DNA from: Patescibacteria group bacterium
Lineage (GTDB): Bacteria > Patescibacteriota > Minisyncoccia > Phycocordibacterales > UBA5272
Length of the DNA stretch: 14,221 bases
NCBI GenBank assembly: GCA_030837425.1
Contig: JAUPLJ010000007.1
Location: forward strand, 1-14,221
Direction: 5' to 3'
This document shows positions 1 to 9,000 of the stretch, in pieces (within the stretch, counting starts at the first letter, position 1; each line of letters opens with the position of its first letter). The notes under the pieces were generated by a model that saw only the letters and a list, made by a program, of their open reading frames with translations, was not told where the DNA came from and did not search any database. Position numbers and translations under genes: made by a program.

Positions 1-4
1 TTAA

Positions 5-32
5 TTGACAAACGCGAACATGCTGTTGTCAA
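5..32 (-). repeat. Inverted repeat in leftward leader
   Basis: TTGACAA at 5-11 and TTGTCAA at 26-32 are a 7-bp inverted repeat around a 14-base centre. In the transcript started by the minus-strand promoter at 42-70, this would fold into a hairpin directly after the expected start site. It is followed by no U-tract inside the window, so it does not look like a terminator of dnaG. It could be an operator or a leader hairpin for the gene left of the window. A six-codon reading frame (ATG at 21-19 to TAA at 3-1) lies inside it and is probably fortuitous. Confidence 0.3.
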
Positions 33-41
33 ATTTTTTAT

Positions 42-70
42 ATTATACTTTATATATAAAAAATATGCAA
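42..70 (-). promoter_or_regulatory. Promoter reading leftward out of the window
   Basis: On the minus strand there is a perfect -10 hexamer TATAAT (47 to 42). It lies exactly 17 bases downstream of TTGCAT (70 to 65), a partial match to the -35 box. The expected start site is near 35, leaving little more than a leader before the window edge. The region lies downstream of dnaG, so it probably serves a separate gene further left. In many bacteria the gene next to dnaG is the primary sigma factor rpoD; that identity is only a guess here. Confidence 0.45.
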
Positions 71-144
71 TACTTAGCCCTGTGGATATACTACAATCTA
101 AACCCTATTAATATTACACAAATTTAAGATAATTTTATTTTTAA

Positions 145-1875
145 TTATTTTGTTTTTAATTTATGAATTTCTTTTCTTAAATCTGAGACTCTTATTAAAT
201 TTTCTTCTGTGTCTTTTTCAGATAGTACACGTAATTTTTTCGCCTCTTCTTCTAAAAGCTCTATTTTATAATTATTCGTCAAATCTCTTAAAGTCTCATT
301 TATAAAAACTTTTTCATCTTCTATATATAGATTATTATTTGATATTTTATCTTCTAATTTAGATATTTCTTTTTCTATTATCTCTTCTGGAAAATTTTCT
401 TTCTCATCTCCAAATATTTTCTTGTAATCTATAATGCCTAAAGGCTCAAAATATTTAGCTGACATTTTTTCTAAATCTATATTTTTAAATTTTGTTATAG
501 CTAATATTTCTTTTAAAATTAAATCTTTTTTAGATAAAATATTTTCTTCATTTTTTACGTCCTCTTTCTTCGCAAAAAATTCTTCACTATTTATATTTTT
601 AATTTTCTTTAAATCATTATAAATATCTATTTCTTCTATATTTAATTTTCCCGCTAAAAACCTTATAAAATAAGCTTTATCCATGTCGCTTTCTATAGCT
701 CTTAAAAATGGAAGTATTTCTGTTCTAGCTATTTTTAATCTTTCTCTCTCATCTTTAATTTTCTCAAATAAAGATGAAAGAAGATATTCTATTAAGTGAA
801 CTCTTTTATCTACCAATTCTTTCCAGGCTTCACCTCCAAATTCTTTTATCAAATCTGCCGTATCTTTTACTCCTTCTTTTTTTGGCACAATAAATACATC
901 GAGACCTCCATAAAGAGCAAGAAGTGCTGATCTTTTCATTGCTGTCTCTCCAGCAATATCCTGATCAAATGAAAGAAGTACTTTGTCTGCGAACCTTTTT
1001 AAAATTTTAACATGCTCTTCTGTGAGACTAGTGCCAGACACTGCGACAACATTTTGTATTCCAGCTTGATGACTCATAATAAGATCCATTTGCCCTTCTA
1101 CTAAAACAACTTCTTTTTTTTCTGCAATACTTCTTTTTGCTAAATCATACCCAAAAAGTATTTTACTTTTGTGATACACGTCTGTCTCTGGAGAGTTTAT
1201 GTATTTTCCGGCTTTCCCATCATCAAATTCCGGTAAAATTCTCGCTGAAAAGCCCACAACATTTCCAAGAGAATTTTTAATTGGGAACATTATCCTTCCT
1301 CTAAATCTGTCAAAATATTTTTCTTCTCCTTCTTTTTTTATTACTACTCCAGCTGAAATCATTTCTTCTGGCGAAAATCCATTTTTAGATAAATCAATAA
1401 ATAAATCTCTCCAACTACTTTCGCCACCGAGTGAAAAGCCAATATTAAATTTTTTAATAGTTTCTGGAAGAAGTGCGCGAGACCCTAAATAAGATTTAGC
1501 AAGAGGAGAATTTTCTAAATTTTTTTCAAAATGATTTGTAGCTTTTTGTAAAAGAGAAATTAAATTTGATTCTTTATCTTTTTCTTCTTTTTTATATGGA
1601 GAAAGCTTTATTCCTGCCCTATCTGCTAAAATAGATAATGCTTCATAAAAAGGTACACTCTCTATTTTTTCTATAAAAGAAAAAATATCACCGTGCTCAT
1701 TGCATCCAAAACAATGATAATTGCCTCTATCTGGAGAAACAAAAAAACTGGGTGATTTTTCATTATGAAATGGGCATCGACCTTTGTATTGAGATCCAGA
1801 TTTTTCAAGTCGAACATATGTAGAGACTACATCTAAGATAGAAAGGCTTTGCTTTATTTGATCTTTTGGATTCAT
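145..1875 (-). CDS. dnaG: DNA primase DnaG
   Basis: DnaG synthesises the short RNA primers used by the replicative polymerase and acts at the fork with the DnaB helicase. The 576-residue length is close to the usual bacterial primase. The N-terminal CHC2 zinc ribbon is intact, with C34, H37, C55 and C58 spaced CxxH-x17-CxxC. The RNA polymerase-like core contains the motif DRFRGRIMFPI (about 189-199). The TOPRIM domain shows VLVEGQMD with the acidic residue E260, and SFDQD with D304 and D306, the metal-binding aspartates. The C-terminal part (about 360-576) is lysine- and glutamate-rich and would hold the helicase-binding region; it is divergent. The ATG at 1875 follows an extended -10 motif by only 11 bases and has no Shine-Dalgarno sequence, so the mRNA may be almost leaderless. 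The gene is transcribed away from the small plus-strand gene at 1998. No strong hairpin terminator is seen after the stop. Confidence 0.97.
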   Translation of the reverse strand: MNPKDQIKQSLSILDVVSTYVRLEKSGSQYKGRCPFHNEKSPSFFVSPDRGNYHCFGCNEHGDIFSFIEKIESVPFYEALSILADRAGIKLSPYKKEEKDKESNLISLLQKATNHFEKNLENSPLAKSYLGSRALLPETIKKFNIGFSLGGESSWRDLFIDLSKNGFSPEEMISAGVVIKKEGEEKYFDRFRGRIMFPIKNSLGNVVGFSARILPEFDDGKAGKYINSPETDVYHKSKILFGYDLAKRSIAEKKEVVLVEGQMDLIMSHQAGIQNVVAVSGTSLTEEHVKILKRFADKVLLSFDQDIAGETAMKRSALLALYGGLDVFIVPKKEGVKDTADLIKEFGGEAWKELVDKRVHLIEYLLSSLFEKIKDERERLKIARTEILPFLRAIESDMDKAYFIRFLAGKLNIEEIDIYNDLKKIKNINSEEFFAKKEDVKNEENILSKKDLILKEILAITKFKNIDLEKMSAKYFEPLGIIDYKKIFGDEKENFPEEIIEKEISKLEDKISNNNLYIEDEKVFINETLRDLTNNYKIELLEEEAKKLRVLSEKDTEENLIRVSDLRKEIHKLKTK

Positions 1876-1886
1876 ATTTCTATTAC

Positions 1887-1895
1887 ATTTTAACA
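1887..1895 (-). promoter_or_regulatory. Extended -10 promoter of dnaG
   Basis: On the minus strand TGT-TAAAAT (1895 to 1887) matches an extended -10 element with one mismatch in the hexamer. Only 11 bases separate it from the dnaG ATG, so a start site at the usual distance would leave a leader of about five bases. No good -35 box is seen 17 bases upstream, which is usual for TGn promoters. Confidence 0.45.
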
Positions 1896-1927
1896 GAAAT
1901 AGAGAAAATAAAGAAAGGTAAAATGAT

Positions 1928-1956
1928 TTGACAAAAGAGATTTTAAATTATAGAAT
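1928..1956 (+). promoter_or_regulatory. Sigma70-type promoter of the small membrane gene
   Basis: A perfect -35 box TTGACA (1928-1933) is followed after exactly 17 bases by TAGAAT (1951-1956), a 5/6 match to the -10 consensus. The expected start near 1963 gives a leader of about 35 bases for the gene at 1998. It is the best classical -35/-10 pair in the window and is divergent to the dnaG promoter. Confidence 0.6.
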
Positions 1957-1997
1957 TTAAAAGGAATTTATTTTAAATAATTAAAAAATAAATAGAT

Positions 1998-2390
1998 ATG
2001 AAAAGTTTATTAATTTCTTTGTTATTCGAAATCAATGATTCGAAGAATATTGCTTTGTTTGTAATTTTTCTTTTAATTTTAATAATTGCAGTAATTTTAT
2101 ATAAAAATATTGCTATTAAAAAAATTGATGGTGTCTTAACTTCTGTAGAAGAAGAAGCTGTGATGGATTATCTTCCTGTTTTTTGTCCTAATGGTCTTTC
2201 ACCTATAATAAAGACTAAAATGAATAAATTTATTTTAAAAATAAATTGTCATGGCAAAATAATAAAAATAACGGAAGATCCAGACTTATATTTAAAAGAA
2301 TTAAAAGAAAAAATTAAAATGAAAGTAAAAATTTTATATGTAAAAATAAAATTTTTACATATAAAATTTATTTGGTCTATGCAATATTAA
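1998..2390 (+). CDS. Small single-pass membrane protein, function unknown
   Basis: I do not recognise this 130-residue protein. It has one strongly hydrophobic segment at about residues 18-36 (LFVIFLLILIIAVILY), followed by KKID, so the larger C-terminal part probably lies on the cytoplasmic side. The soluble part has two cysteines (C63 in VFCPNG, C84 in INCHGK), an acidic patch EEEAVMDY and a lysine-rich tail. It is the only plus-strand gene. A clear promoter at 1928-1956 and a hairpin terminator just after the stop support it as a real transcription unit. No Shine-Dalgarno sequence precedes the ATG; an AAGGA at about 1961 is too far away. The last 20 residues are unusual: residues 111-124 are encoded by a perfect inverted repeat (2329-2369), so the true ancestral C-terminus may be shorter. 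Gene reality is fairly sure; function is not assigned. Confidence 0.7.
   Translation: MKSLLISLLFEINDSKNIALFVIFLLILIIAVILYKNIAIKKIDGVLTSVEEEAVMDYLPVFCPNGLSPIIKTKMNKFILKINCHGKIIKITEDPDLYLKELKEKIKMKVKILYVKIKFLHIKFIWSMQY
2329..2369. repeat. Perfect 19-bp inverted repeat inside a coding 3' end
   Basis: Bases 2329-2347 are the exact reverse complement of 2351-2369, with a 3-base AAA centre. Each arm has only one G or C. The repeat lies in the last 60 bases of the small membrane protein gene and encodes its residues 111-124. It is distinct from the terminator hairpin that begins 20 bases later. It could be a pre-terminator hairpin protecting the 3' end, or the product of quasi-palindrome correction by template switching. 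Confidence 0.85.
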
Positions 2391-2421
2391 AAAACAGCCT
2401 CAATTTCTTGAGGCTGTTTTT
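2390..2421. terminator. Bidirectional hairpin terminator between convergent genes
   Basis: A perfect 14-bp stem (2390-2403 with 2408-2421) encloses a 4-base loop. The core is ACAGCCTCA/TGAGGCTGT, flanked by A-runs on the left and T-runs on the right. It therefore forms a Rho-independent terminator on both strands: plus for the small membrane protein gene ending at 2390 and minus for rpoC ending at 2441. On the minus-strand RNA the loop reads GAAA, a stable GNRA tetraloop. Confidence 0.93.
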
Positions 2422-2440
2422 ATTTTTAATAAATTATAAA

Positions 2441-5400
2441 TTATTCTTCTTTCTTTTTAATACCAGTTCCTGCTGGGATTAATCTTCCAATAATTACATT
2501 TTCTTTTAGACCGTGTAATCTGTCTACTTGTCCACGAGTCGCTGCATTAATGAGAACTTTTGTTGTGTGTTGGAATGAAGCTGAAGAAAGCCAAGAGTTT
2601 GTAGTTAAAGCGACTTCTGAAATACCGAGTATTAGATTTGCCCCTTTTGCTACTTGCCCTCCATTTTCTTTCACTCTATCATTTTCAATTCTAAAGTCTG
2701 AGATTTCTACAGTCTCACCTGCTGTAAAATTTGTATCTCCAGTATCTTTAATTTTTATGCGAGATAACATTTGCTTAATGATAAGCTCTATATGCTTTCT
2801 TGAAATTGAAGCCCCTTGAAGTTCATAAACTTTATTTAATTCATTTACAATATATTCTTCTGCTGCTTCTTTTCCTGCTAATTCATAAAGATCCTCAATA
2901 TTTAATGATCCGTCTGTAAGCGCTTGACCTTTTACAACCTTGTCTCCGACTTTAACAATTGCTCTTCTTGAATAGGCCATTTCGTATTCTATCTTTAAAC
3001 CTTTTTTCTTTGATGCAGAATATGATCCATCATCATTACTCATAACAACAATACTTTTTGACTTTCCTTCTCTTTTAACTTCTGTGATTTCTCCATTTGA
3101 AAGAGAAATGACTCCAGGATTTTTTGGTGAGCGTCTTTCAAAGATTTCAGCAACACGAGGAAGGCCTTGAGTAATGTCTGCTCCTGCGACCCCTCCAGAG
3201 TGGAAGGTACGCATTGTAAGCTGTGTACCAGGCTCTCCAATGGCTTGTGCAGCCACTATACCTACAGCTTCCCCAACCTTCACAAAATCATTTCGAGCTA
3301 AATCGAGTCCATAGCATCTTTGGCAAACCCCATATAAAGATTCACAAGAAAGTGGAGAATAAATATGACACTCTTCAATTCCTGCTTCTTCAATTAATTT
3401 TGAATCTTCTTTTCTAATCAATACTCCTTTTTTAAATAAAACTTTTCCATCTTTTCCAATTAAATCTTGAGCAATTACTCTACCTCTTATACTCTTTGAA
3501 AGAGGAAGCTCAATACCTAATACATTTTCTGTTTTTAATAATTTAGAATTTTTTGTTCCACAATTTTCTTCTGAAACAATAACATCCTGAGATACGTCGA
3601 CTAATCTTCTTGTAAGATATCCAGCTTCAGCAGTCTTAAGAGCGGTGTCAGATGTACCTTTACGAGCTCCATAGGTTGTAATAAAATACTCTGTTGGAGA
3701 AAGGCCTTCTTTGTTTGAAGAAATAATTGGGAAGTCGATACTCTTTCCTGATGATGAAGCAATGATACCTTTCATACCAGCAAGCTGAATAAGCTGCTTT
3801 ACAGATCCTCTGGCTCCTGAAGTTAAAAGATTGTATACAGATCCAAATTTATCCATTGCTTTTGTGGCCATTAGATTTTCAATTTCTTTTCTGATTGTTG
3901 TCCAATTTTCAATAATCTTTTGATATCTCTCATCTTCTGAGAGTAAACCTTCTTCAAAGAAATTCTTAATTTCTTGTTCTTGTACTCTTCCTTTTACGAT
4001 AATACCTGTCTTTTCTTCTGGGACTTTCACAGCATCAATACCCCAAGTTGTACCTGAGATTGTCGCATATTTGAATCCGAATGCTTTTATTTTATCAATA
4101 ATTTTTGGAGCAATATCAAATCCGTATTGCATTATAACTTTATCAATAATCTGATTCATTCTATTTCCTCCAACTTGTTCATCTATATACTCAAAATCAT
4201 CTGGTAAAATAGAATTAAAACGAAGTCTGCCAACTGTTGTTTCAAATCTTTTTCCTTCATATTTTTTGTATTTCTCTTTTGCTGTTGGAATAACTGAAAT
4301 TTTTGCACGTAAATCTACAATACCAAAATCATTTGCAGTGATTGCGTCATTTGGTGATGAAAAATATTTTCCTTCACCTTTCGCTTCAGGGATTTCTGTT
4401 GTGAGCCAAAAACATCCAAGTAACATGTCCATACGAGGATTAACAATTGACTCTCCTGATCCAGGCTTTAGAAGATTTTTATCTGCCGCCATCAAGGTCC
4501 TAGCTTCTTTTTGAGCTTCTTCTCCAAGAGGAAGATGAACCGCCATTTGATCTCCGTCGAAGTCAGCATTGAAGGCTGTACAGACAAGAGGATGCAGTTG
4601 AATAGCATTTCCTTCAATCATTTTTGGTTTAAAAGCTTGAATACCAAGTCTGTGAAGTGTTGGGGCACGGTTTAGAAGAACATATTTTCCTTCAATCACT
4701 TCTTCTAATATTTCCCAAACTTCTGGAATACTATCTTCGATTAATTTATTTGCTCCTCTGATGTTGAAAGTAAATTCCCTTTCTAACAATTTAGAAATTA
4801 CAAATGGTCTAAATAATTCAAGAACCATATGTTTTGGAAGTCCACATTCATCAATAGAAAGATCTGGACCAATAACAATCACAGAACGTCCAGAATAATC
4901 TACACGCTTTCCAAGAAGATTTTGTCTAAATAGTCCAGACTTTGATTTTATACCATCTGAAAGAGATTTTAATTGTCTTTTTTGGCCGACGATAGTCGTA
5001 GCTTCTTGACCTCTTCTCATTGAATTATCAATAAGAGCGTCGACGGCTTCCTGAAGAATTCTTTTTTCATTTCTTAAAATAACATCTGGTGCTGAAATTT
5101 CTTTCAGTTTAAGAAGTCTGTTGTTTCTATTTATAACTCTTCTATAAAGATCATTGACATCGCTAGTTGCGTATCTTCCTCCTTCAAGAGCAACCATAGG
5201 ACGAATTCCTGGAGGTATAACTGGAAGAGCTGTGAGGAACATCCATTCTGGACGAATTCCTGCATTTTTGAAAGCTCTAACAAGAGACAGTCTTTTTTCT
5301 TGTTTTTCTTTTTCAATAGTAGAAACTTTTTCTAATCTTTTTAGAATTTCTTTTTCCAATTCATCAAGATTTATGTCTTTGAAAATACTATAGATTGCTT

Positions 5401-6046
5401 CCGCTCCAATCTGAGCTTCAAAAGCAATACTGTATCTCATTGAATATCTATGATATGTTATCTCATCAAGAATTTTTTTCTCTCTGATTTCTTCGATTTC
5501 CTTTTTTGTTGCAAGCATTAATTCTTTCAATTTTTCTTTCGTCTTATCATCTGTAGCTGCTTTTATTTTTGCTTTGAATTCACTTTCAAGATTTTTTAAA
5601 ATCTCTTCCTTTTCTACTTTATTTACTTTTGTAATAATATAATTTGCAAAGTAAACAACTTTTTCAACTTCACCTTTTGGCTCACCAAGAAGCAAAGCAA
5701 TATTTGATTGAATATTTCTCAAAAACCAAATATGCGCTACAGGAGAAGCAAGCTCAATATGGCCCATTCTCTCTCTACGAACTATTGCTTTTGTTACTTG
5801 AACTCCACATTTTTCACAGATAATATCTTTATATCTAATTCTTCTATATTTTCCACAATAACATTCATAATCTTTTTCTGGTCCAAAGATTTTTTCATCA
5901 AAAAGTCCATATCTTTCACTTCTTCCTGTACGGTAGTTGATTGTTTCTGGCTTTGTAACTTCTCCATAACTCCAAGAGCGAATTGCTTCAGGTGAAGCTA
6001 TTTTTAATTGTAATCCATCAAAATTTGTTGTGTCTATTGTTTTCAT
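2441..6046 (-). CDS. rpoC: DNA-directed RNA polymerase subunit beta'
   Basis: This is the largest catalytic subunit of RNA polymerase. At 1201 residues it matches compact bacterial forms and lacks the large trigger-loop insertion seen in E. coli. The N-terminal zinc site is C62, C64, C77 and C80. The absolutely conserved metal-binding motif NADFDGDQ is at 493-500. The second zinc site uses C829, C901, C908 and C911. The bridge-helix region GARKGTSDTALKTAEAGYLTRR (spanning 793-814) and the trigger loop GEPGTQLTMRTFHSGG (937-952, with R946 and H949) are intact. The bridge-helix histidine of E. coli (H777 in STHGARKG) is tyrosine here (Y792). The ATG follows the rpoB stop by 37 bases of A/T-only-like sequence with no Shine-Dalgarno signal, so it is cotranscribed with rpoB. 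Transcription ends at the 2390-2421 hairpin. Confidence 0.98.
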   Translation of the reverse strand: MKTIDTTNFDGLQLKIASPEAIRSWSYGEVTKPETINYRTGRSERYGLFDEKIFGPEKDYECYCGKYRRIRYKDIICEKCGVQVTKAIVRRERMGHIELASPVAHIWFLRNIQSNIALLLGEPKGEVEKVVYFANYIITKVNKVEKEEILKNLESEFKAKIKAATDDKTKEKLKELMLATKKEIEEIREKKILDEITYHRYSMRYSIAFEAQIGAEAIYSIFKDINLDELEKEILKRLEKVSTIEKEKQEKRLSLVRAFKNAGIRPEWMFLTALPVIPPGIRPMVALEGGRYATSDVNDLYRRVINRNNRLLKLKEISAPDVILRNEKRILQEAVDALIDNSMRRGQEATTIVGQKRQLKSLSDGIKSKSGLFRQNLLGKRVDYSGRSVIVIGPDLSIDECGLPKHMVLELFRPFVISKLLEREFTFNIRGANKLIEDSIPEVWEILEEVIEGKYVLLNRAPTLHRLGIQAFKPKMIEGNAIQLHPLVCTAFNADFDGDQMAVHLPLGEEAQKEARTLMAADKNLLKPGSGESIVNPRMDMLLGCFWLTTEIPEAKGEGKYFSSPNDAITANDFGIVDLRAKISVIPTAKEKYKKYEGKRFETTVGRLRFNSILPDDFEYIDEQVGGNRMNQIIDKVIMQYGFDIAPKIIDKIKAFGFKYATISGTTWGIDAVKVPEEKTGIIVKGRVQEQEIKNFFEEGLLSEDERYQKIIENWTTIRKEIENLMATKAMDKFGSVYNLLTSGARGSVKQLIQLAGMKGIIASSSGKSIDFPIISSNKEGLSPTEYFITTYGARKGTSDTALKTAEAGYLTRRLVDVSQDVIVSEENCGTKNSKLLKTENVLGIELPLSKSIRGRVIAQDLIGKDGKVLFKKGVLIRKEDSKLIEEAGIEECHIYSPLSCESLYGVCQRCYGLDLARNDFVKVGEAVGIVAAQAIGEPGTQLTMRTFHSGGVAGADITQGLPRVAEIFERRSPKNPGVISLSNGEITEVKREGKSKSIVVMSNDDGSYSASKKKGLKIEYEMAYSRRAIVKVGDKVVKGQALTDGSLNIEDLYELAGKEAAEEYIVNELNKVYELQGASISRKHIELIIKQMLSRIKIKDTGDTNFTAGETVEISDFRIENDRVKENGGQVAKGANLILGISEVALTTNSWLSSASFQHTTKVLINAATRGQVDRLHGLKENVIIGRLIPAGTGIKKKEE

Positions 6047-6083
6047 AATTTTTATTTTTATTATTATTTTTATTAATCAAATT

Positions 6084-9000
6084 TTAATTTTCAATTTCAA
6101 TAACTTTTTCTTCACCTAATAATTTTCTTCCTCTTTTTTTCTCTTCTTTAACTAAGGGAATAATGTCTAGTGATAAACCTCTTAAAGTATTTAAAAGCAC
6201 ATTTAATGATGCAGGAGTATTTGGTTCCTTAATTTCTTCATTCTTAATAATACTGTTAAACGCATCGGATCTACCTACTATGTCGTCAGACTTAATAGTT
6301 AATACTTCACGAAGTGTGTGAGCCGCACCATAACCTTCAAGAGCCCAGACCTCCATTTCTCCAAATCTCTGTCCTCCATTTTGAGATTTACCTCCGAGTG
6401 GTTGTTGAGTAATAAGAGAGTATGGACCAATACTTCTAGCGTGGATTTTATCTTCCACCATGTGATGCAATTTGAGCATGTACATTATTCCAATTGCAAC
6501 TTTTTCTGCAAATTTATCTCCAGTTCTTCCATCAAACAAATCTACTGTTCCAGATGGATCAAATCCGGCTTTTACTAATTCTTCTTTAATTTCTATTTCT
6601 GTTGCTCCATTAAATACTGGTACTACAGATTGATAGCCGAGTGTTTTTGCTGCAAGACCAAGATGCATTTCTAAAATCTGTCCTAGATTCATACGAGATG
6701 GGACTCCAAGTGGAGTAAGAATGATATCAATCGGTTCTCCGTCTTCTGTAAATGGCATATCTTCTGTTGGTAATATTCTTGAAATAACTCCTTTGTTTCC
6801 ATGTCTTCCGGCAAGTTTATCTCCAACTGAAATATCACGAAGTTGTGCTACTTCAATATGAATTCTCTTGATTACACCGCTTTCTAAAGTATCTCCTTTT
6901 TCTCTTGAAAAGACTTTGATCCCAATAACTCTCCCTCTCTTTCCATTATCCAATCTTAATGAAGTATCTTTTACATCACGAATCTTTTCTCCAAAAATAC
7001 TTCTAAGTAATCTTTCTTCTGGGGTAAGCTCTGTTTCTCCTTTTGGAGTAATTTTACCAATTAAAATGTCTCCTGCTCTCACATCTGCTCCGACTCTAAT
7101 GATGCCTTCTTCATCGAGATTTTTTAATTTAGCTTCACCAACATTTGGAATATCGTGTGTTGTGATTTCTGGACCAAGCTTTGTATCGCGAACACTACAA
7201 ACAAATTCTTCAATATGAATTGATGAGAATTTTTTCTCTCTAACTAATTTTTCTGAAATGATGATAGCGTCTTCATAATTTGCTCCATTCCAACTCATAA
7301 ATGCGACACGAATGTTGTGTCCGATTGAAATTTGTCCTCCTCTTGTTGAAGATGAATCAGCAAGAACATCGCCTTTTTTAACTTTATCTCCAATATTTAC
7401 AATTGGTCTTTGATAAAAAGCTGTAAAATTATTTGTTCTTGTAAAATCTACAAGATTATAAACTTTATCTTTTCCTTCTTTATTTTTTATAGTGACTTTT
7501 CTTGCGTCAATATATTTTACTTCACCAGCTTCTTCTGCTAGCACCACTCTGCCAATATGTTTTGCAGAATCACCTTCCATACCTGTTGATACATAAGGAG
7601 CTTCAGCTAAAAGAAGTGGGAGAGCTTGTTTTTGCATGTTTGATCCGAGAGATGCACGCACCGCGTCATCATGCTCTAAGAATGGGATCATGCTTGTAGC
7701 GATAGAATAAGCTTGATTTGTAGCAACGTCAATATATTCAACTTCTTTTTTAGTAACGATTGCTGGATTACCAAATTTTCTAGCTTCAACAAATTCATTG
7801 ATTATCTCTCCTTTTTCATCATATGGAGTGACAGCATGAGTAATAATTGTAGATTCTTCTTGAAGAGCATTCAAATACTCAATTTCATTTGTAATTTTTC
7901 CATTTTTAACTTTCACATATGGAGTTTCTATAATCCCAAATTCATTAATCTTTGCATAAGTTGCTAGTCTCAAAATTAGACCTACATTTGCTCCGTCAGG
8001 TGTATGGATTGGACAAACTCTTCCGTAGTGAGAAGTGTGCACATCACGAACTTCAAATCCTGCTCTTTCTTTTGAAAGACCTCCTGGACCAAGCGCAGAG
8101 ACTGTACGGAGTGATTCAATTTCAGCAAGAAGATTTTCTTGATTCATTAAATGTGAAAGTTGATTGACTGTAAAGAATTCTTTTATTCTTGCTTGAAGTG
8201 GTCTTTGATTTATGACAGCTACGGGGAGAGTTGTATCTGTGTCAACGACTGACATTTTTTCTTGAATATATCTTCTTACTTGTAGCATTCCTTTTTTGAT
8301 TTTCATTCCAAGCATTTCTCCAACAAAACGCACTCTTCTTGATGCTAAGTGATCAATATCATCTCCAACTGCATCTGGATCATTATTAAGCTCAATAAGG
8401 TGGGCTATAACAAGTACTATGTCTTCTTTTGACAGAGTCAATCTCTTCATCTCCTTAGCTTCTGAAGACAAATTGAATCTTTTATTAAATCTTAATCTTC
8501 CAATTGGTGAAAGATCGTATCTTTCTTTTCCAAACAATGAAAGAATATATGACTTTGCATTATCTGTTGTCGCAAGATCTCCATCTCTCAATTTCTTATA
8601 AACATCTATATAAGCTTCGTCTGCTGTTTTAATTGGATCTTTTTCTACAATATTCATTATGTAGGCTTTAGCAAGATCTTTTCCTTCAAAAGCTGCAGAT
8701 ATCTCCTTATCTGTGTGATATCCAATGGCACGAAGTAAAGAAATTACAGAGAATTTTCTCTTTTTATCTATTTTTACAAACATTTCATTGTCGTCGTCAG
8801 TTAAAAATTCTATCCAAGCACCTCTATTTGGAACAATTTTTGCAGAAAAATATTTTTTTCCACTGATTTCTTCAAAATCAAAAAACTCTCCTGCACTTCT
8901 TGCAAGCTGTGGAATAATTACTCTTTCTACCCCATTCACAATAAATGTGCCGTGCACAGTCATTACTGGAAATGAAGCCATGAAGATTTCTTGCTCTTTC

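Noticed and set aside
1..21. Six-codon minus-strand mini-ORF (ATG at 21-19, TAA at 3-1)
   Set aside because: Very short, lies in an inverted repeat and has no start signal; not distinguishable from chance, and the downstream gene is outside the window.
81..89. TGTGGATAT, an 8/9 match to the DnaA box consensus
   Set aside because: A single near-match in AT-rich DNA with no cluster, no dnaA or dnaN nearby and no AT-rich unwinding repeats does not support an origin.
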